Source of the DNA: Clostridiales bacterium
GTDB taxonomy: Bacteria; Bacillota; Clostridia; TANB77; CAG-508
DNA: 64,000 bases
Assembly (NCBI GenBank): GCA_004554705.1
Contig: SFKS01000002.1
Coordinates: 35,194 to 99,193, forward strand
Direction: 5' to 3'
Shown here: piece after piece, positions 28,839 through 36,348 of the stretch
Layout: every line of letters begins with the position of its first letter
Numbering within the stretch: the stretch's first letter is position 1
Position numbers and translations under genes: made by a program
The notes under the pieces: generated by a model
What the model saw: the letters and a program-made list of their open reading frames with translations, nothing else
Database searches by the model: none
What the model was told of the DNA's origin: nothing

Positions 28839-29216
28839 CTATATAGAATCATCGAGTGTATCAGTTTGTCCTATTGTAACTCCCTTGTTTAAATAGATAG
28901 TGTTAGAACTAATATTGTATAAGTAAATAATTCCATCATTAAAAAAGGTTAATAAACCTGCTTCGTAAAATTCTGGATTAGGAGCAAAAAAATATACATC
29001 ATTCTCATCATCTGGTAATGGGGATTCTGGGATTACTTTATAATAACCATTCCCCTCTATTGCAAATACATGTGTTCTTGTTTTCCCTCTTAAATGTCTT
29101 TCAATAGGGTCTATAGTTACATATTCTATTCTTGAGAAATTGTCATCATTGAAAAAGATTTGTTGGTATTCATCTTTTAGTTCTTGTAAGCCTTTTAATC
29201 TAACTATGTCAATCAT
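28839..29216 (-). CDS. Unknown protein, beta-rich C-terminus
   Basis: A 125-residue protein with ATG preceded by gtgaggttag. The C-terminal half is beta-rich and ends with YLNKGVTIGQ, faintly like the last strand of dUTPase-fold proteins, but the catalytic motifs of that family are not seen. Function unknown. It overlaps the upstream helix-turn-helix gene by 4 nt. Confidence 0.45.
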   Translation of the reverse strand: MIDIVRLKGLQELKDEYQQIFFNDDNFSRIEYVTIDPIERHLRGKTRTHVFAIEGNGYYKVIPESPLPDDENDVYFFAPNPEFYEAGLLTFFNDGIIYLYNISSNTIYLNKGVTIGQTDTLDDSI

Positions 29217-29482
29217 CTTCTAACCTCACGATTTATTTTTTCATATAATACATCTATGAATGGTCTGTTTTTCTTTTCTTTGTATCTTTGCCTCATTTTT
29301 TCTCGTCTACCGTCAATCTCTGATACTTTTATTCCATGTATTGTGCAACATTCAGAGATGTAACTTCTGGACTTATGGTATTTTTCCCCGATATCATCTA
29401 ATGTATAACCTTCCTCGAGTAGGGAAAGTAATTGTTTTTTGGGAATGAGTTTTCTTGGTTTGAAATTACGTTGATTACTCAT
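29213..29482 (-). CDS. Helix-turn-helix protein
   Basis: An 89-residue basic protein. Residues about 12-48 form a resolvase/sigma-4-type helix-turn-helix (LLSLLEEGYTLDDIGEKYHK followed by SRSYISECC). The tail is strongly basic. It probably binds DNA, perhaps to regulate this operon. The start has the site gagggagta. Confidence 0.6.
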   Translation of the reverse strand: MSNQRNFKPRKLIPKKQLLSLLEEGYTLDDIGEKYHKSRSYISECCTIHGIKVSEIDGRREKMRQRYKEKKNRPFIDVLYEKINREVRR

Positions 29483-29485
29483 TTT

Positions 29486-30166
29486 TTATACTCCCTCTTC
29501 AAATATTTTTTTTAATGCTTTTATTTCTTTTACTGCTCTATCCCCCACTCCTTTAATATTTTTTAATTCATCTCTAGAAGCGTTTAATACTTTTTGTGGA
29601 CTTCCAAATTCCTTTAATAATAGTAATGCCATTTTTTCTCCGATTCCTCTTTGGCATCGTAGGATATCGACATCGGGGCGTTTACTCATAGAGACTTTAG
29701 GTTTTGCAGTAACTTGTGCATTTGCCTTGGTAACGGTTTCTGCTATATCCATTATTTTCATTAAGTATTGTACTTCGTTTTCAACAAAAAAGACAGGGCA
29801 TTTGTATAGTATTTCAATGTTTTCTGTCATTTTATCTATACTTTTTTGTGTTATTCTCTTTAATGTTGGAATTCTTTTTAATGTTTTTACATCTCCATAA
29901 ACAATTGTGGCATAATAATCATATTCATCATTCATTCTTATAGCTTGGTCTTGTAAGTGTCCTGTAATATATGACCCTGCGAAGTCAGCCATTGTTTTTC
30001 TTTCTATGAGTAAAATTTTTTTATTATTTAACATTAAAGAAACATCTCCGTCCTTTAATGTTGTAATTTGTGTATTTACTCCTTTTTGGTTAAAAAAGGC
30101 CTGTGTTTTCTTCCCCATTTTTTGTTCTCTGCTATCTATATACGCACTTAATATAACGGGTTTCAT
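29486..30166 (-). CDS. XPF/ERCC4-type structure-specific nuclease
   Basis: A 226-residue protein. The N-terminal domain carries the ERCC4 nuclease signature: AYIDSREQKMG and IERKTMADFAGS (ERKxxxD). The C-terminal 60 residues contain two helix-hairpin-helix motifs (QRGIGEKMALLLLKEFGS and IKGVGDRAVKEI). It is the size of the short archaeal XPF or Hef nuclease domain without helicase. Such enzymes cut forks, flaps and 3' overhangs. It is next to the polymerase genes, suggesting fork processing or recombination during viral replication. Confidence 0.88.
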   Translation of the reverse strand: MKPVILSAYIDSREQKMGKKTQAFFNQKGVNTQITTLKDGDVSLMLNNKKILLIERKTMADFAGSYITGHLQDQAIRMNDEYDYYATIVYGDVKTLKRIPTLKRITQKSIDKMTENIEILYKCPVFFVENEVQYLMKIMDIAETVTKANAQVTAKPKVSMSKRPDVDILRCQRGIGEKMALLLLKEFGSPQKVLNASRDELKNIKGVGDRAVKEIKALKKIFEEGV

Positions 30167-30573
30167 TCTTTATTCCTCATTTCTATGGTTTTTTTAAAAT
30201 ACTTGTCAAAAAAATATTTAAAGAAATTTATCGTATATCTACAATTTATTAAAACTGGATAAATTCCCAAATCCCCACTCCATGGGTATGTTCTGCATAA
30301 ATCCATTATTTGGTCATCATGGCGTGTGCAAAGGTTAGTTTTTGGATTATGATGTGGGCATTGAAAGTCCCTACAACATAATCCACATTGTACACATCCA
30401 TCATACGCCATTACGTATTCCTTCGTGAAGATTTGTGCATTGTTTTTAATAATGTATTCTATTGAATCATCTTTAAATTTTTTAGATAATTCTGGAAACT
30501 CATGCATATAATATTCTTTAAAAAAGGATATTGCTGCCTGTGTTCCAGTATTTTTTAATTTGTCTATCGTCAT
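30163..30573 (-). CDS. YkgJ-type CxxCxxCC cluster protein
   Basis: A 136-residue protein. The central segment CVQCGLCCRDFQCPHH with later CTRH, LCRTYP and NCRY matches the zinc/iron-chelating family UPF0153 (YkgJ). Members are thought to bind a metal or Fe-S cluster; the biochemical role is poorly known. It overlaps both neighbours by 4 nt, so it is cotranslated with the polymerase and nuclease. Why a viral replication operon carries it is unclear. Confidence 0.75.
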   Translation of the reverse strand: MTIDKLKNTGTQAAISFFKEYYMHEFPELSKKFKDDSIEYIIKNNAQIFTKEYVMAYDGCVQCGLCCRDFQCPHHNPKTNLCTRHDDQIMDLCRTYPWSGDLGIYPVLINCRYTINFFKYFFDKYFKKTIEMRNKE

Positions 30574-32987
30574 ATTAATTCCTCAATCTGTGGAAATGTT
30601 TCATTTAAACCCATATAAAAGAATACGAACATTCCTTCGAAAAGAACTTGGGTTTCAGAGCATAGTAGTCTGTCCTCAAGGATAGTATCTTCATCTATAT
30701 AAATGGTGAACCATGAGCATTTGTTTCCGTTTTTTGATATGAATGGTTTAACTTTGTGAATCATTCCTACATTGATTTGTGGGTTTTGTTTTTGTAATTG
30801 TTTTAGTTTTTCTTTTCCTGCTTCTGTATAGAATAATTGTTCTCTTTGATATCTATCTGGTTTTTGCAAGTTTATTAAAGACAATATACTATATTTATCT
30901 TGTTTTCCTTGTACATGGATAACTAATGGTGTCCCCACTTCATGTATATCATCAATGTATCTTCCCCTGATAAAATCTGGGACAAATAGTGAAATACTAT
31001 CTACTCCATCAGTTACATTCAGGAAAGCATAATCTTTTTTGGTTTCAAAGGTTGTTGTTAAAACTTTAATATAAAAGTCTTGATAATCTGCTGATGATTG
31101 TAATTCTTGGATTGTTGATATTTGTTTGTTTATTTTTAATTCGGATAAATCATAAAGGTTTAATACATTATTTTCTGGGTTGATTTTTATTCTTTGGAAT
31201 TCTCTGAATAATTTTTCTTTTTCTGTCCATGAATGTTGTTGTTCATCTATAATTGAATACAATTCATCTCTGTTTTCATTAAACCTATCAAATGCTCCAG
31301 CTTCTATTAGAGCTTTAATTGTTGTTTTACTAATACTTCTGGGTTTTTTACAAAGGAAGTCTTCGAAAGATTCGTATGGTTGATTTTCTATTAAATCTTT
31401 AGTGGCCGCCGGGCCAACACCTTTTATTAATGGGAATGATAAGTATATGATTCCATTTTGATTTGAACAAACCTCTTTACTAATATTAATATCCGGGTTA
31501 TGTAATTCTCCGAGTGTTTGTATTTCACTATAGATTTTAACTCTTTTTTCTTCATTGCTTGTATTATTTAGTAAAGAAACATAAAATTCAATTGGATAAT
31601 ATGCTTTTAAGTATCCGGTTTTAAATGATAATAATGCATATCCTACGGAATGTGATTCATTAAATGAATAATTTCCTGCTGCATGTATTTTCTCCCATAT
31701 AGTTTCTATAACATCATCGGAGATGTTATTGTTTCGACATCCATTTGTGAATTTGATTTTATATTCATCAAGGAGGTCTAATTTTTTCTTTCCTATTGCT
31801 TTTCTGATTTTATCTGCTTCGGCATCAGAAAACCCTGCTAATGTTTTTGTGATTTGCATTAATTGTTCTTGGTAGAGTATACATCCCTGTGTTCTTTCTA
31901 ATATTGGTTTTAGTAATGGGTGGTCGTATTCTATTTGTTGTTGTCCGAATTTTCTTTGTATGTATCTGTCTGTGTCTCCACAGTCCATTGCTCCGGGTCT
32001 AATTAATGCAAGTGATGCTGATAGTTCAGAGAAGTTTTTAGGTTGCATTTTTTTTACAAATTCTTCTCCAGCTGCCCCCTCTAATTGGAATATCCCTAAT
32101 GGATTTTTGTTTATAGTTTTATAAACATTTGGGTCATCGAGGTCGGCTTTTTTGAATATTGATTCGTCTTCTCCTATTAGGTTTAAGCATTCTGCTATGA
32201 TGTCTAATGTGTTTAATCCTAATAGGTCGTTTTTTAGTAATCCGAGTGTGTCTTCGCATATGGTTTTATCATAGCATATTAGGTTTGATTGTCCTTGTTT
32301 TAATGTTGATGCTATGTTTTCTATATCATATGGGAGTGTTAGCACTGCTCCTGCATGTTTTCCATAGGTGTATAGTTCTCCTATGAGTTGTTCCCATGTT
32401 TTTATGAATTGGGGGTTTTTTTGGAAGAATGCTTTAATTTCTGGGATTTGTTTTATTTTGTCTGTGTTTTCTTCGTCTCCCATGAGTTTTGTTAGTTTGT
32501 TTATGTATTGGAAGTCTAAATCGTATATTCTTTGTATTGCTTTTAATGCTGTTTTTGGGGAGTATCTCATTAAATTAGGGACTTGAAAAACTCTGTTTTC
32601 ACCATAATCTTCTTTTATGAGTTCTATTGCATGTTCTCTTTTTGTTCCCTGTATATCTGTGTCGATATCCGGCATTGATTGTTTTGCTCTTTCCGGATTT
32701 AAAAACCTTGCAAAGCTTAAATTAAATTTTAATGGGTCTACCTGTGTAATATTAAGTACATATGATACAAGGCTTCCTCCGGCAGACCCTCTTGAGTCCG
32801 CAAGTATAATATCGTTTGCTCTTAACAAACAGCAAATATAACTTGTATTTAAAAAAAAGTCTTCTAAATTTGCATCTAAAATTACATTAAGTTCTTCATC
32901 TAATCTTTCTTGATGAGGTTTATCATTAATTCCTCTTCTAATTAAACCTTCTTCACATTTCTCTCTTAAATATTGTTTATTGTCCAT
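30570..32987 (-). CDS. dnaE: Family C DNA polymerase (DnaE/Pol III alpha), polymerase part
   Basis: About 805 residues from ATG 32987; a GTG three codons upstream (32996) is also possible. It has the DnaE palm motifs ADSRGSAGGS (64-72) and MPDIDTD with two catalytic Asp (about 107 and 109), the third Asp in LLKNDLLGLNTLDII (about 254), and the fingers motif GCILYQEQLMQITKTLAGF. The C-terminal 180 residues resemble the OB/tau-binding region. It lacks the N-terminal PHP domain, which is encoded immediately upstream in the same frame. Together the two parts are about 1105 residues, the normal DnaE length. No clamp or clamp loader is visible in the window. Confidence 0.92.
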   Translation of the reverse strand: MDNKQYLREKCEEGLIRRGINDKPHQERLDEELNVILDANLEDFFLNTSYICCLLRANDIILADSRGSAGGSLVSYVLNITQVDPLKFNLSFARFLNPERAKQSMPDIDTDIQGTKREHAIELIKEDYGENRVFQVPNLMRYSPKTALKAIQRIYDLDFQYINKLTKLMGDEENTDKIKQIPEIKAFFQKNPQFIKTWEQLIGELYTYGKHAGAVLTLPYDIENIASTLKQGQSNLICYDKTICEDTLGLLKNDLLGLNTLDIIAECLNLIGEDESIFKKADLDDPNVYKTINKNPLGIFQLEGAAGEEFVKKMQPKNFSELSASLALIRPGAMDCGDTDRYIQRKFGQQQIEYDHPLLKPILERTQGCILYQEQLMQITKTLAGFSDAEADKIRKAIGKKKLDLLDEYKIKFTNGCRNNNISDDVIETIWEKIHAAGNYSFNESHSVGYALLSFKTGYLKAYYPIEFYVSLLNNTSNEEKRVKIYSEIQTLGELHNPDINISKEVCSNQNGIIYLSFPLIKGVGPAATKDLIENQPYESFEDFLCKKPRSISKTTIKALIEAGAFDRFNENRDELYSIIDEQQHSWTEKEKLFREFQRIKINPENNVLNLYDLSELKINKQISTIQELQSSADYQDFYIKVLTTTFETKKDYAFLNVTDGVDSISLFVPDFIRGRYIDDIHEVGTPLVIHVQGKQDKYSILSLINLQKPDRYQREQLFYTEAGKEKLKQLQKQNPQINVGMIHKVKPFISKNGNKCSWFTIYIDEDTILEDRLLCSETQVLFEGMFVFFYMGLNETFPQIEELI

Positions 32988-32996
32988 TTTACACAC

Positions 32997-33899
32997 TTAC
33001 CATATTTGTTGAGCTAATAATTCTTCATAACGAGTATATTTGTCAAATACAGGGATTTCTCTTTTTGGAGTAGGAAGTTTTCCATTGCATGTTTTAGCTA
33101 TTTTATCTGTTTGTTTAATAGCTTTTTCAACTATATCTGTTTCTCTAAAATGAGCTTCAACAGCGTTTTGTTTTACGATTTCATCGTTTCCTACACAGTT
33201 TGATTTTAAAGTTTCCTGTATTTCTGTGTATAATTTATGCCAAGCTGATGCCTGTACAACTCGTCTCAAGTCTCGATTTTCTTCATTAATAAAATGAGCG
33301 TCTGTACTGACAGTCAATGGGATTCCGGTTTCGTCATGTAATCTTAATAACTCAAAATTTATGATACGTTGGTCAGCATATCCGGGGTGCATTTGTAGTT
33401 CAAGACTGAAATCTTTATTGAATGCATCATATAATGTTCCGGCGAAATCATATGCTTTTTCGTAATTGTTGTTTAAAAGTAGTTTTGATATGGTTCCTAA
33501 TGAACATGCTGATGTACAGTATAATCCATCTGTGTTTTGTAGAAGTGTTTCGTAAGAGAGTATGGGTTTGTAGTAGAAATTTTCTACGGCGATTTTTTGT
33601 AGTTCTCTTATTCTTTTAACTCCTTCGTCTGTTTTAGCTAAGACGACTAAATGGTCTCTGTCTTTTGTTTTTTTTTCGTAGTTGGGTTGGCAGTAGAATT
33701 CGTTTCCGAATATGGGTTTGATGTTGTTTTTTTCACATTCTTGGTTGAATTCTATCCATCCGGCGCATGATGAGTGGTCTGTGATTGCGCATGTATCTTG
33801 TTTATATTCTTTTAATGTTTTTACTAACTGTGGGATTCTGATGACAGAATCATTTAGTGAGTATTCTGTGTGTAAATGTAAGTTTTTGAATTTATTCAT
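32997..33899 (-). CDS. dnaE: PHP domain of the family C DNA polymerase
   Basis: About 300 residues from ATG 33899 (site gaggtgg). It corresponds to the N-terminal PHP domain of DnaE: HLHTEYSLND, AITDHSSCAG, FGNEFYCQPN, DHLVVLA, CSLGTISK and STDAHF. The metal-binding His, Asp and Glu positions look intact, so proofreading or phosphoesterase activity is possible. The reading frame ends at one TAA, and the polymerase part resumes in the same frame, its first ATG nine bases after the stop codon. The protein pair probably assembles in trans, unless the stop is read through. Confidence 0.9.
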   Translation of the reverse strand: MNKFKNLHLHTEYSLNDSVIRIPQLVKTLKEYKQDTCAITDHSSCAGWIEFNQECEKNNIKPIFGNEFYCQPNYEKKTKDRDHLVVLAKTDEGVKRIRELQKIAVENFYYKPILSYETLLQNTDGLYCTSACSLGTISKLLLNNNYEKAYDFAGTLYDAFNKDFSLELQMHPGYADQRIINFELLRLHDETGIPLTVSTDAHFINEENRDLRRVVQASAWHKLYTEIQETLKSNCVGNDEIVKQNAVEAHFRETDIVEKAIKQTDKIAKTCNGKLPTPKREIPVFDKYTRYEELLAQQIW

Positions 33900-33936
33900 A
33901 ATAAAATCCACCTCTATATTTATATATGATATCCCA

Positions 33937-34350
33937 TTATAAATACATATCGTTTTCGTCTTTATCTATTAAAATTTGTTTCAAAAAAGCAGTCTTATTA
34001 ATTAATAAAAAACCTTCATTATTATAAGTATAAAGCCCCTCAATCACCTCAAAATCATCTGGGAACTCATACCTTAAATTAATTTTAGTATTTAACTCTT
34101 TAACAATTTTCTCCATTTTCATAGTACGAGTTCTTTCTTTATCAAGTTTTAAGAAATCCTCAATGTTTGGTTGTTTTAACTCAAAATAAATAGCAATAAT
34201 CTTTAATAAACTTCCAAGGTTTAATAAAGCAAAATTAAACTCTTTATGTGTTAATTTTCCTAATACTGTGTATAATTTATCATCGTCTTCAATTTGTTCG
34301 AAATTAAGTTTTTTAAATGTGTCTTCTGTAACCATATGTTTATAAAACAT
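33937..34350 (-). CDS. Unknown protein upstream of the polymerase genes
   Basis: About 137 residues from ATG 34350, chosen for the site aggagatga; an upstream ATG adds three residues. Mixed alpha-beta, acidic and basic residues alternating. No family recognised. It overlaps the preceding 82-residue gene by 11 nt and ends 37 nt before the PHP gene start. Confidence 0.5.
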   Translation of the reverse strand: MFYKHMVTEDTFKKLNFEQIEDDDKLYTVLGKLTHKEFNFALLNLGSLLKIIAIYFELKQPNIEDFLKLDKERTRTMKMEKIVKELNTKINLRYEFPDDFEVIEGLYTYNNEGFLLINKTAFLKQILIDKDENDMYL

Positions 34351-34588
34351 CTTCTTCATCTCCTGTTTCGAATAATTTTTGTAAGTTTAAATCATCTCTC
34401 ATGAGTTTAAAATATTCTATTTTTAAGTTTGTATATGTTTTTTGAGCGTATCCTAAAACTTCAGGGTCGTTAATGTTTAGTAAATCTAATTGTAATTCTT
34501 TTAATCTCTTTTTCATTTCCTCTAATAAAATTTCATAATTACGATTAGGGTCTATAAATTCTGCTTCATATATATCCTCATTATCCAT
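34340..34588 (-). CDS. Small helical acidic protein
   Basis: An 82-residue protein, nearly all helix with a central heptad pattern (LEEMKKRLKELQLDLLNI). The site tgaggg precedes the ATG, which overlaps the previous stop by one base. Coiled-coil partner or regulator; function unknown. Sitting after the possible small-terminase gene, it could be a packaging accessory. Confidence 0.5.
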   Translation of the reverse strand: MDNEDIYEAEFIDPNRNYEILLEEMKKRLKELQLDLLNINDPEVLGYAQKTYTNLKIEYFKLMRDDLNLQKLFETGDEEDVL

Positions 34589-35196
34589 TATTTTCCCTCA
34601 ATTTTATTTGTGTCTATGAGTTCATCGTCTATATCATCATCGTCTATAATGTCATCGATTCCGTCTATATCCATGTCAAGGATAAGGTTAGACAGTGAAC
34701 CGTCTACTTTTATATCGAGTTTTTTACCGTTTATAATGTCATTTCCAACTTTAATGATGTTTACAAGGTTGCTCATGCATGCTTCTGTTTCTGCATTTAC
34801 TCCTAAACCTACATCGTTCTCATATTCTATTCCTTTTCTTAGTCTTGTTGTTTGTATAGCGAAAAGGTCTTTTATTACAAATAGTGGGTCGAATTCGTTT
34901 CTGGCTATTTCTATTGCTGCTCTGTATGGTTCCTCTCCCATTTGCCCTAATACTGCGTCTATAATACTGATTGTTGGCCCTGCTGGGGAGACATCTTTTC
35001 CGGTTACGAAGTCTCTTTTTTTTATTAGTGATACATCGTCTTGGGCGGCTCTTTCTTTAAAGTCTGTTAGTTCTCCTACTGTTTTTAGGAATCTTTTTGA
35101 TGCTTTGTCATTTTCCCATAGTTGATGGTTTGCTTTGTATGGGTATTCTGAAGCAATTAGTTGTTTTTGTTTTCTGTTTAGTTCATCGTATTTCAT
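34588..35196 (-). CDS. Possible small terminase subunit
   Basis: About 202 residues from ATG 35196 (site agaggtg); the longer open frame runs through the structured element upstream and is rejected. The central and C-terminal helical parts (LFVIKDLFAIQTTRLRKGIE, then ETEACMSNLVNIIKVGND) resemble phage small terminase proteins in pattern, and the tail is a very acidic Asp/Ile repeat. No large terminase is seen nearby, so this is a tentative call. Confidence 0.35.
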   Translation of the reverse strand: MKYDELNRKQKQLIASEYPYKANHQLWENDKASKRFLKTVGELTDFKERAAQDDVSLIKKRDFVTGKDVSPAGPTISIIDAVLGQMGEEPYRAAIEIARNEFDPLFVIKDLFAIQTTRLRKGIEYENDVGLGVNAETEACMSNLVNIIKVGNDIINGKKLDIKVDGSLSNLILDMDIDGIDDIIDDDDIDDELIDTNKIEGK

Positions 35197-35216
35197 GTGT
35201 ATTAAAACACCTCTCT

Positions 35217-35360
35217 TTTTTTTTAATCTAGCATGTATTGATAAGTAATAGGAGAACCCATATACCACCTAATTCGCCCCTCGTCGAGACAAGGATATAT
35301 GGGCTGAATTTCAAAGAAGTTTTTACCTCCTATAATCGTTTTTTTTAATCTAACATGTAT
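35217..35360. repeat. 22-nt direct repeats bounding a structured 100-nt segment
   Basis: Two near-identical copies (one mismatch) of TTTTTTTTAATCTARCATGTA plus T lie at 35217-35238 and 35339-35360. The right copy is the 3' end of the next gene (YMLD-stop). Between them a three-way-junction fold is possible: outer stem ATAGGAG (35248-35254) / CTCCTAT (35327-35333), an inner stem CCCATAT (35257-35263) / ATATGGG (35297-35303), and a short hairpin AATTTC / GAAGTT (about 35308-35321). Either strand could fold. It could be a mobile or regulatory RNA element. Confidence 0.55.
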
Positions 35361-35548
35361 CTTAAAATCATCTCTTTGAATTGTTTGTCGTCGTCTTCGT
35401 TTAGTAGTTGTTTTACTACTCCTGAGAAGTAAAATAGTGTTGAGATGAAACTTATGCTGTTTTCTTTTAATTTTTGTTCTACAAATGGAGATATTTCCTT
35501 TTGTATTATTTTCATTTCTTTTAGGAATTCCTCGTTAATTTTATCCAT
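35345..35548 (-). CDS. Small helical protein
   Basis: A 67-residue helical protein starting at ATG 35548. No ribosome site is present, but a TATA-like ATTTAAATATAA lies about 25-30 nt upstream, so the mRNA may be leaderless. Its last codons (YMLD-stop) are the sequence duplicated on the far side of the structured element. Function unknown. Confidence 0.5.
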   Translation of the reverse strand: MDKINEEFLKEMKIIQKEISPFVEQKLKENSISFISTLFYFSGVVKQLLNEDDDKQFKEMILRYMLD

Positions 35549-35625
35549 AGTATTTTATATATGTTTCTATTATATTTAAATATTACTAACCTATAAATAT
35601 ATATATTAAAGAAAAAAAATAAAAT

Positions 35626-35871
35626 TTAATTAATAAGCATAATCACCTGCTCTATAAAAAAAACTATTACAGCAATAACAACACCATAAATCACCTGCTG
35701 ATAACGACGCATCTCACGCTCCAAATTATCAACAACAACAGTCTCCTTTTCAAGCTTGGTACATAACTTATTTAAAAAAATATTCATGTCTGAAATCGTT
35801 TCAGTATTTTTATTTATAGCTTTAATCATATATTCATAATCATGACGCAAAGCCAATAAATCCTTATCCAT
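35626..35871 (-). CDS. XhlA-like coiled-coil membrane protein (lysis accessory)
   Basis: About 81 residues from ATG 35871; alternative in-frame ATGs at 35898 and further upstream exist. It is a coiled coil (FLNKLCTKLEKETVVVDNLE) followed by one C-terminal membrane helix (VIYGVVIAVIVFFIEQVIML). This is the layout of XhlA/haemolysin-type proteins that partner a holin. It directly follows a two-helix holin-like gene, so a lysis role is likely. Confidence 0.55.
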   Translation of the reverse strand: MDKDLLALRHDYEYMIKAINKNTETISDMNIFLNKLCTKLEKETVVVDNLEREMRRYQQVIYGVVIAVIVFFIEQVIMLIN

Positions 35872-35881
35872 ATTGTTTAGC

Positions 35882-36130
35882 TTAAGCTCCTTGTCCATCT
35901 GAATCAGGCTCATTAATTGGGTAGCAAACCTCATCTGGGTTCTGTTTGGTGAAATATTTACTAGTCCATCTTTCATTTAAAACCTGTACAACCCCAACTA
36001 AAACTAAAGCTATAATCCCAATGATTATATTAGCAGTAGCTTCTGTAAAGCCAGCTCCAACTAAAATTGGAATGAGAATTACTGATAAATAAGTGGTTAT
36101 TTTAGCTTTTGTATCGTATGGAATTTCCAT
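35882..36130 (-). CDS. Holin-like two-helix membrane protein
   Basis: An 82-residue protein with two hydrophobic helices (about 12-30 and 34-50, ending LVLVGVVQVLNERW) and a short charged C-terminus, the usual plan of small phage holins. The site aaggaagtag precedes the ATG. The first gene of the leftward lysis module, with a hairpin leader upstream. The endolysin partner could be the wall protease at 2.6 kb or lie outside. Confidence 0.6.
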   Translation of the reverse strand: MEIPYDTKAKITTYLSVILIPILVGAGFTEATANIIIGIIALVLVGVVQVLNERWTSKYFTKQNPDEVCYPINEPDSDGQGA

Positions 36131-36162
36131 ATTATCTACTTCCTTTTTTATATATAAAAAAT

Positions 36163-36221
36163 GAGTAATATCATGTATTTATTTAACATTTTTAAATGTA
36201 AGAGGTGGATAGATATTACTC
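36163..36221 (-). promoter_or_regulatory. Hairpin leader of the lysis module
   Basis: A perfect 10-bp inverted repeat, GAGTAATATC (36163-36172) / GATATTACTC (36212-36221), encloses a second small hairpin (ACATTT / AAATGT). On the minus strand it is followed by ATTTTTT. It could be an attenuator or terminator ahead of the holin gene, or a short RNA. Confidence 0.5.
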
Positions 36222-36287
36222 GTTAATATTTATATCTTATGAAAATTTATATAACTTCTTTAACATTCGCTTAAAGATGAAAAAATA

Positions 36288-36296
36288 TTTATATAA
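36288..36296 (+). promoter_or_regulatory. TATA box for the plus-strand island
   Basis: GATGAAAAAA followed by TATTTATATAA fits the archaeal BRE plus TATA pattern. A start about 25 nt downstream (near 36320) would give a leader of about 28 nt to the TTG start at 36349 with its own ribosome site. Confidence 0.55.
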
Positions 36297-36348
36297 TGTT
36301 GAATATAGATTTAAATATTATTAAATGCATTTAAAGGAGATATTGTTC

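Noticed and set aside
28839..29216. dUTPase assignment from the C-terminal LNKGVTIGQ
   Set aside because: The catalytic motifs of dUTPases are not present; the resemblance is to a single strand only.
32990..33000. Pyrrolysine or other amber recoding as the reason for the split polymerase
   Set aside because: The stop is TAA, not TAG.
34610..35125. 171-codon plus-strand frame, serine/isoleucine-rich
   Set aside because: Antisense shadow of the minus-strand gene; no start signals and biased composition.
35197..35268. Longer N-terminus for the possible small-terminase gene
   Set aside because: The extension runs through the duplicated gene end and structured element; ATG 35196 has agaggtg in front.
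35255..35321. Hammerhead ribozyme in the three-way-junction element
   Set aside because: A CTGA is present at one junction, but the full CTGANGA and GAAA core strings are missing.
36325..36348. ATG start for the first island gene
   Set aside because: The ribosome site aaaggagat lies downstream of this ATG and is correctly spaced for the TTG at 36349.
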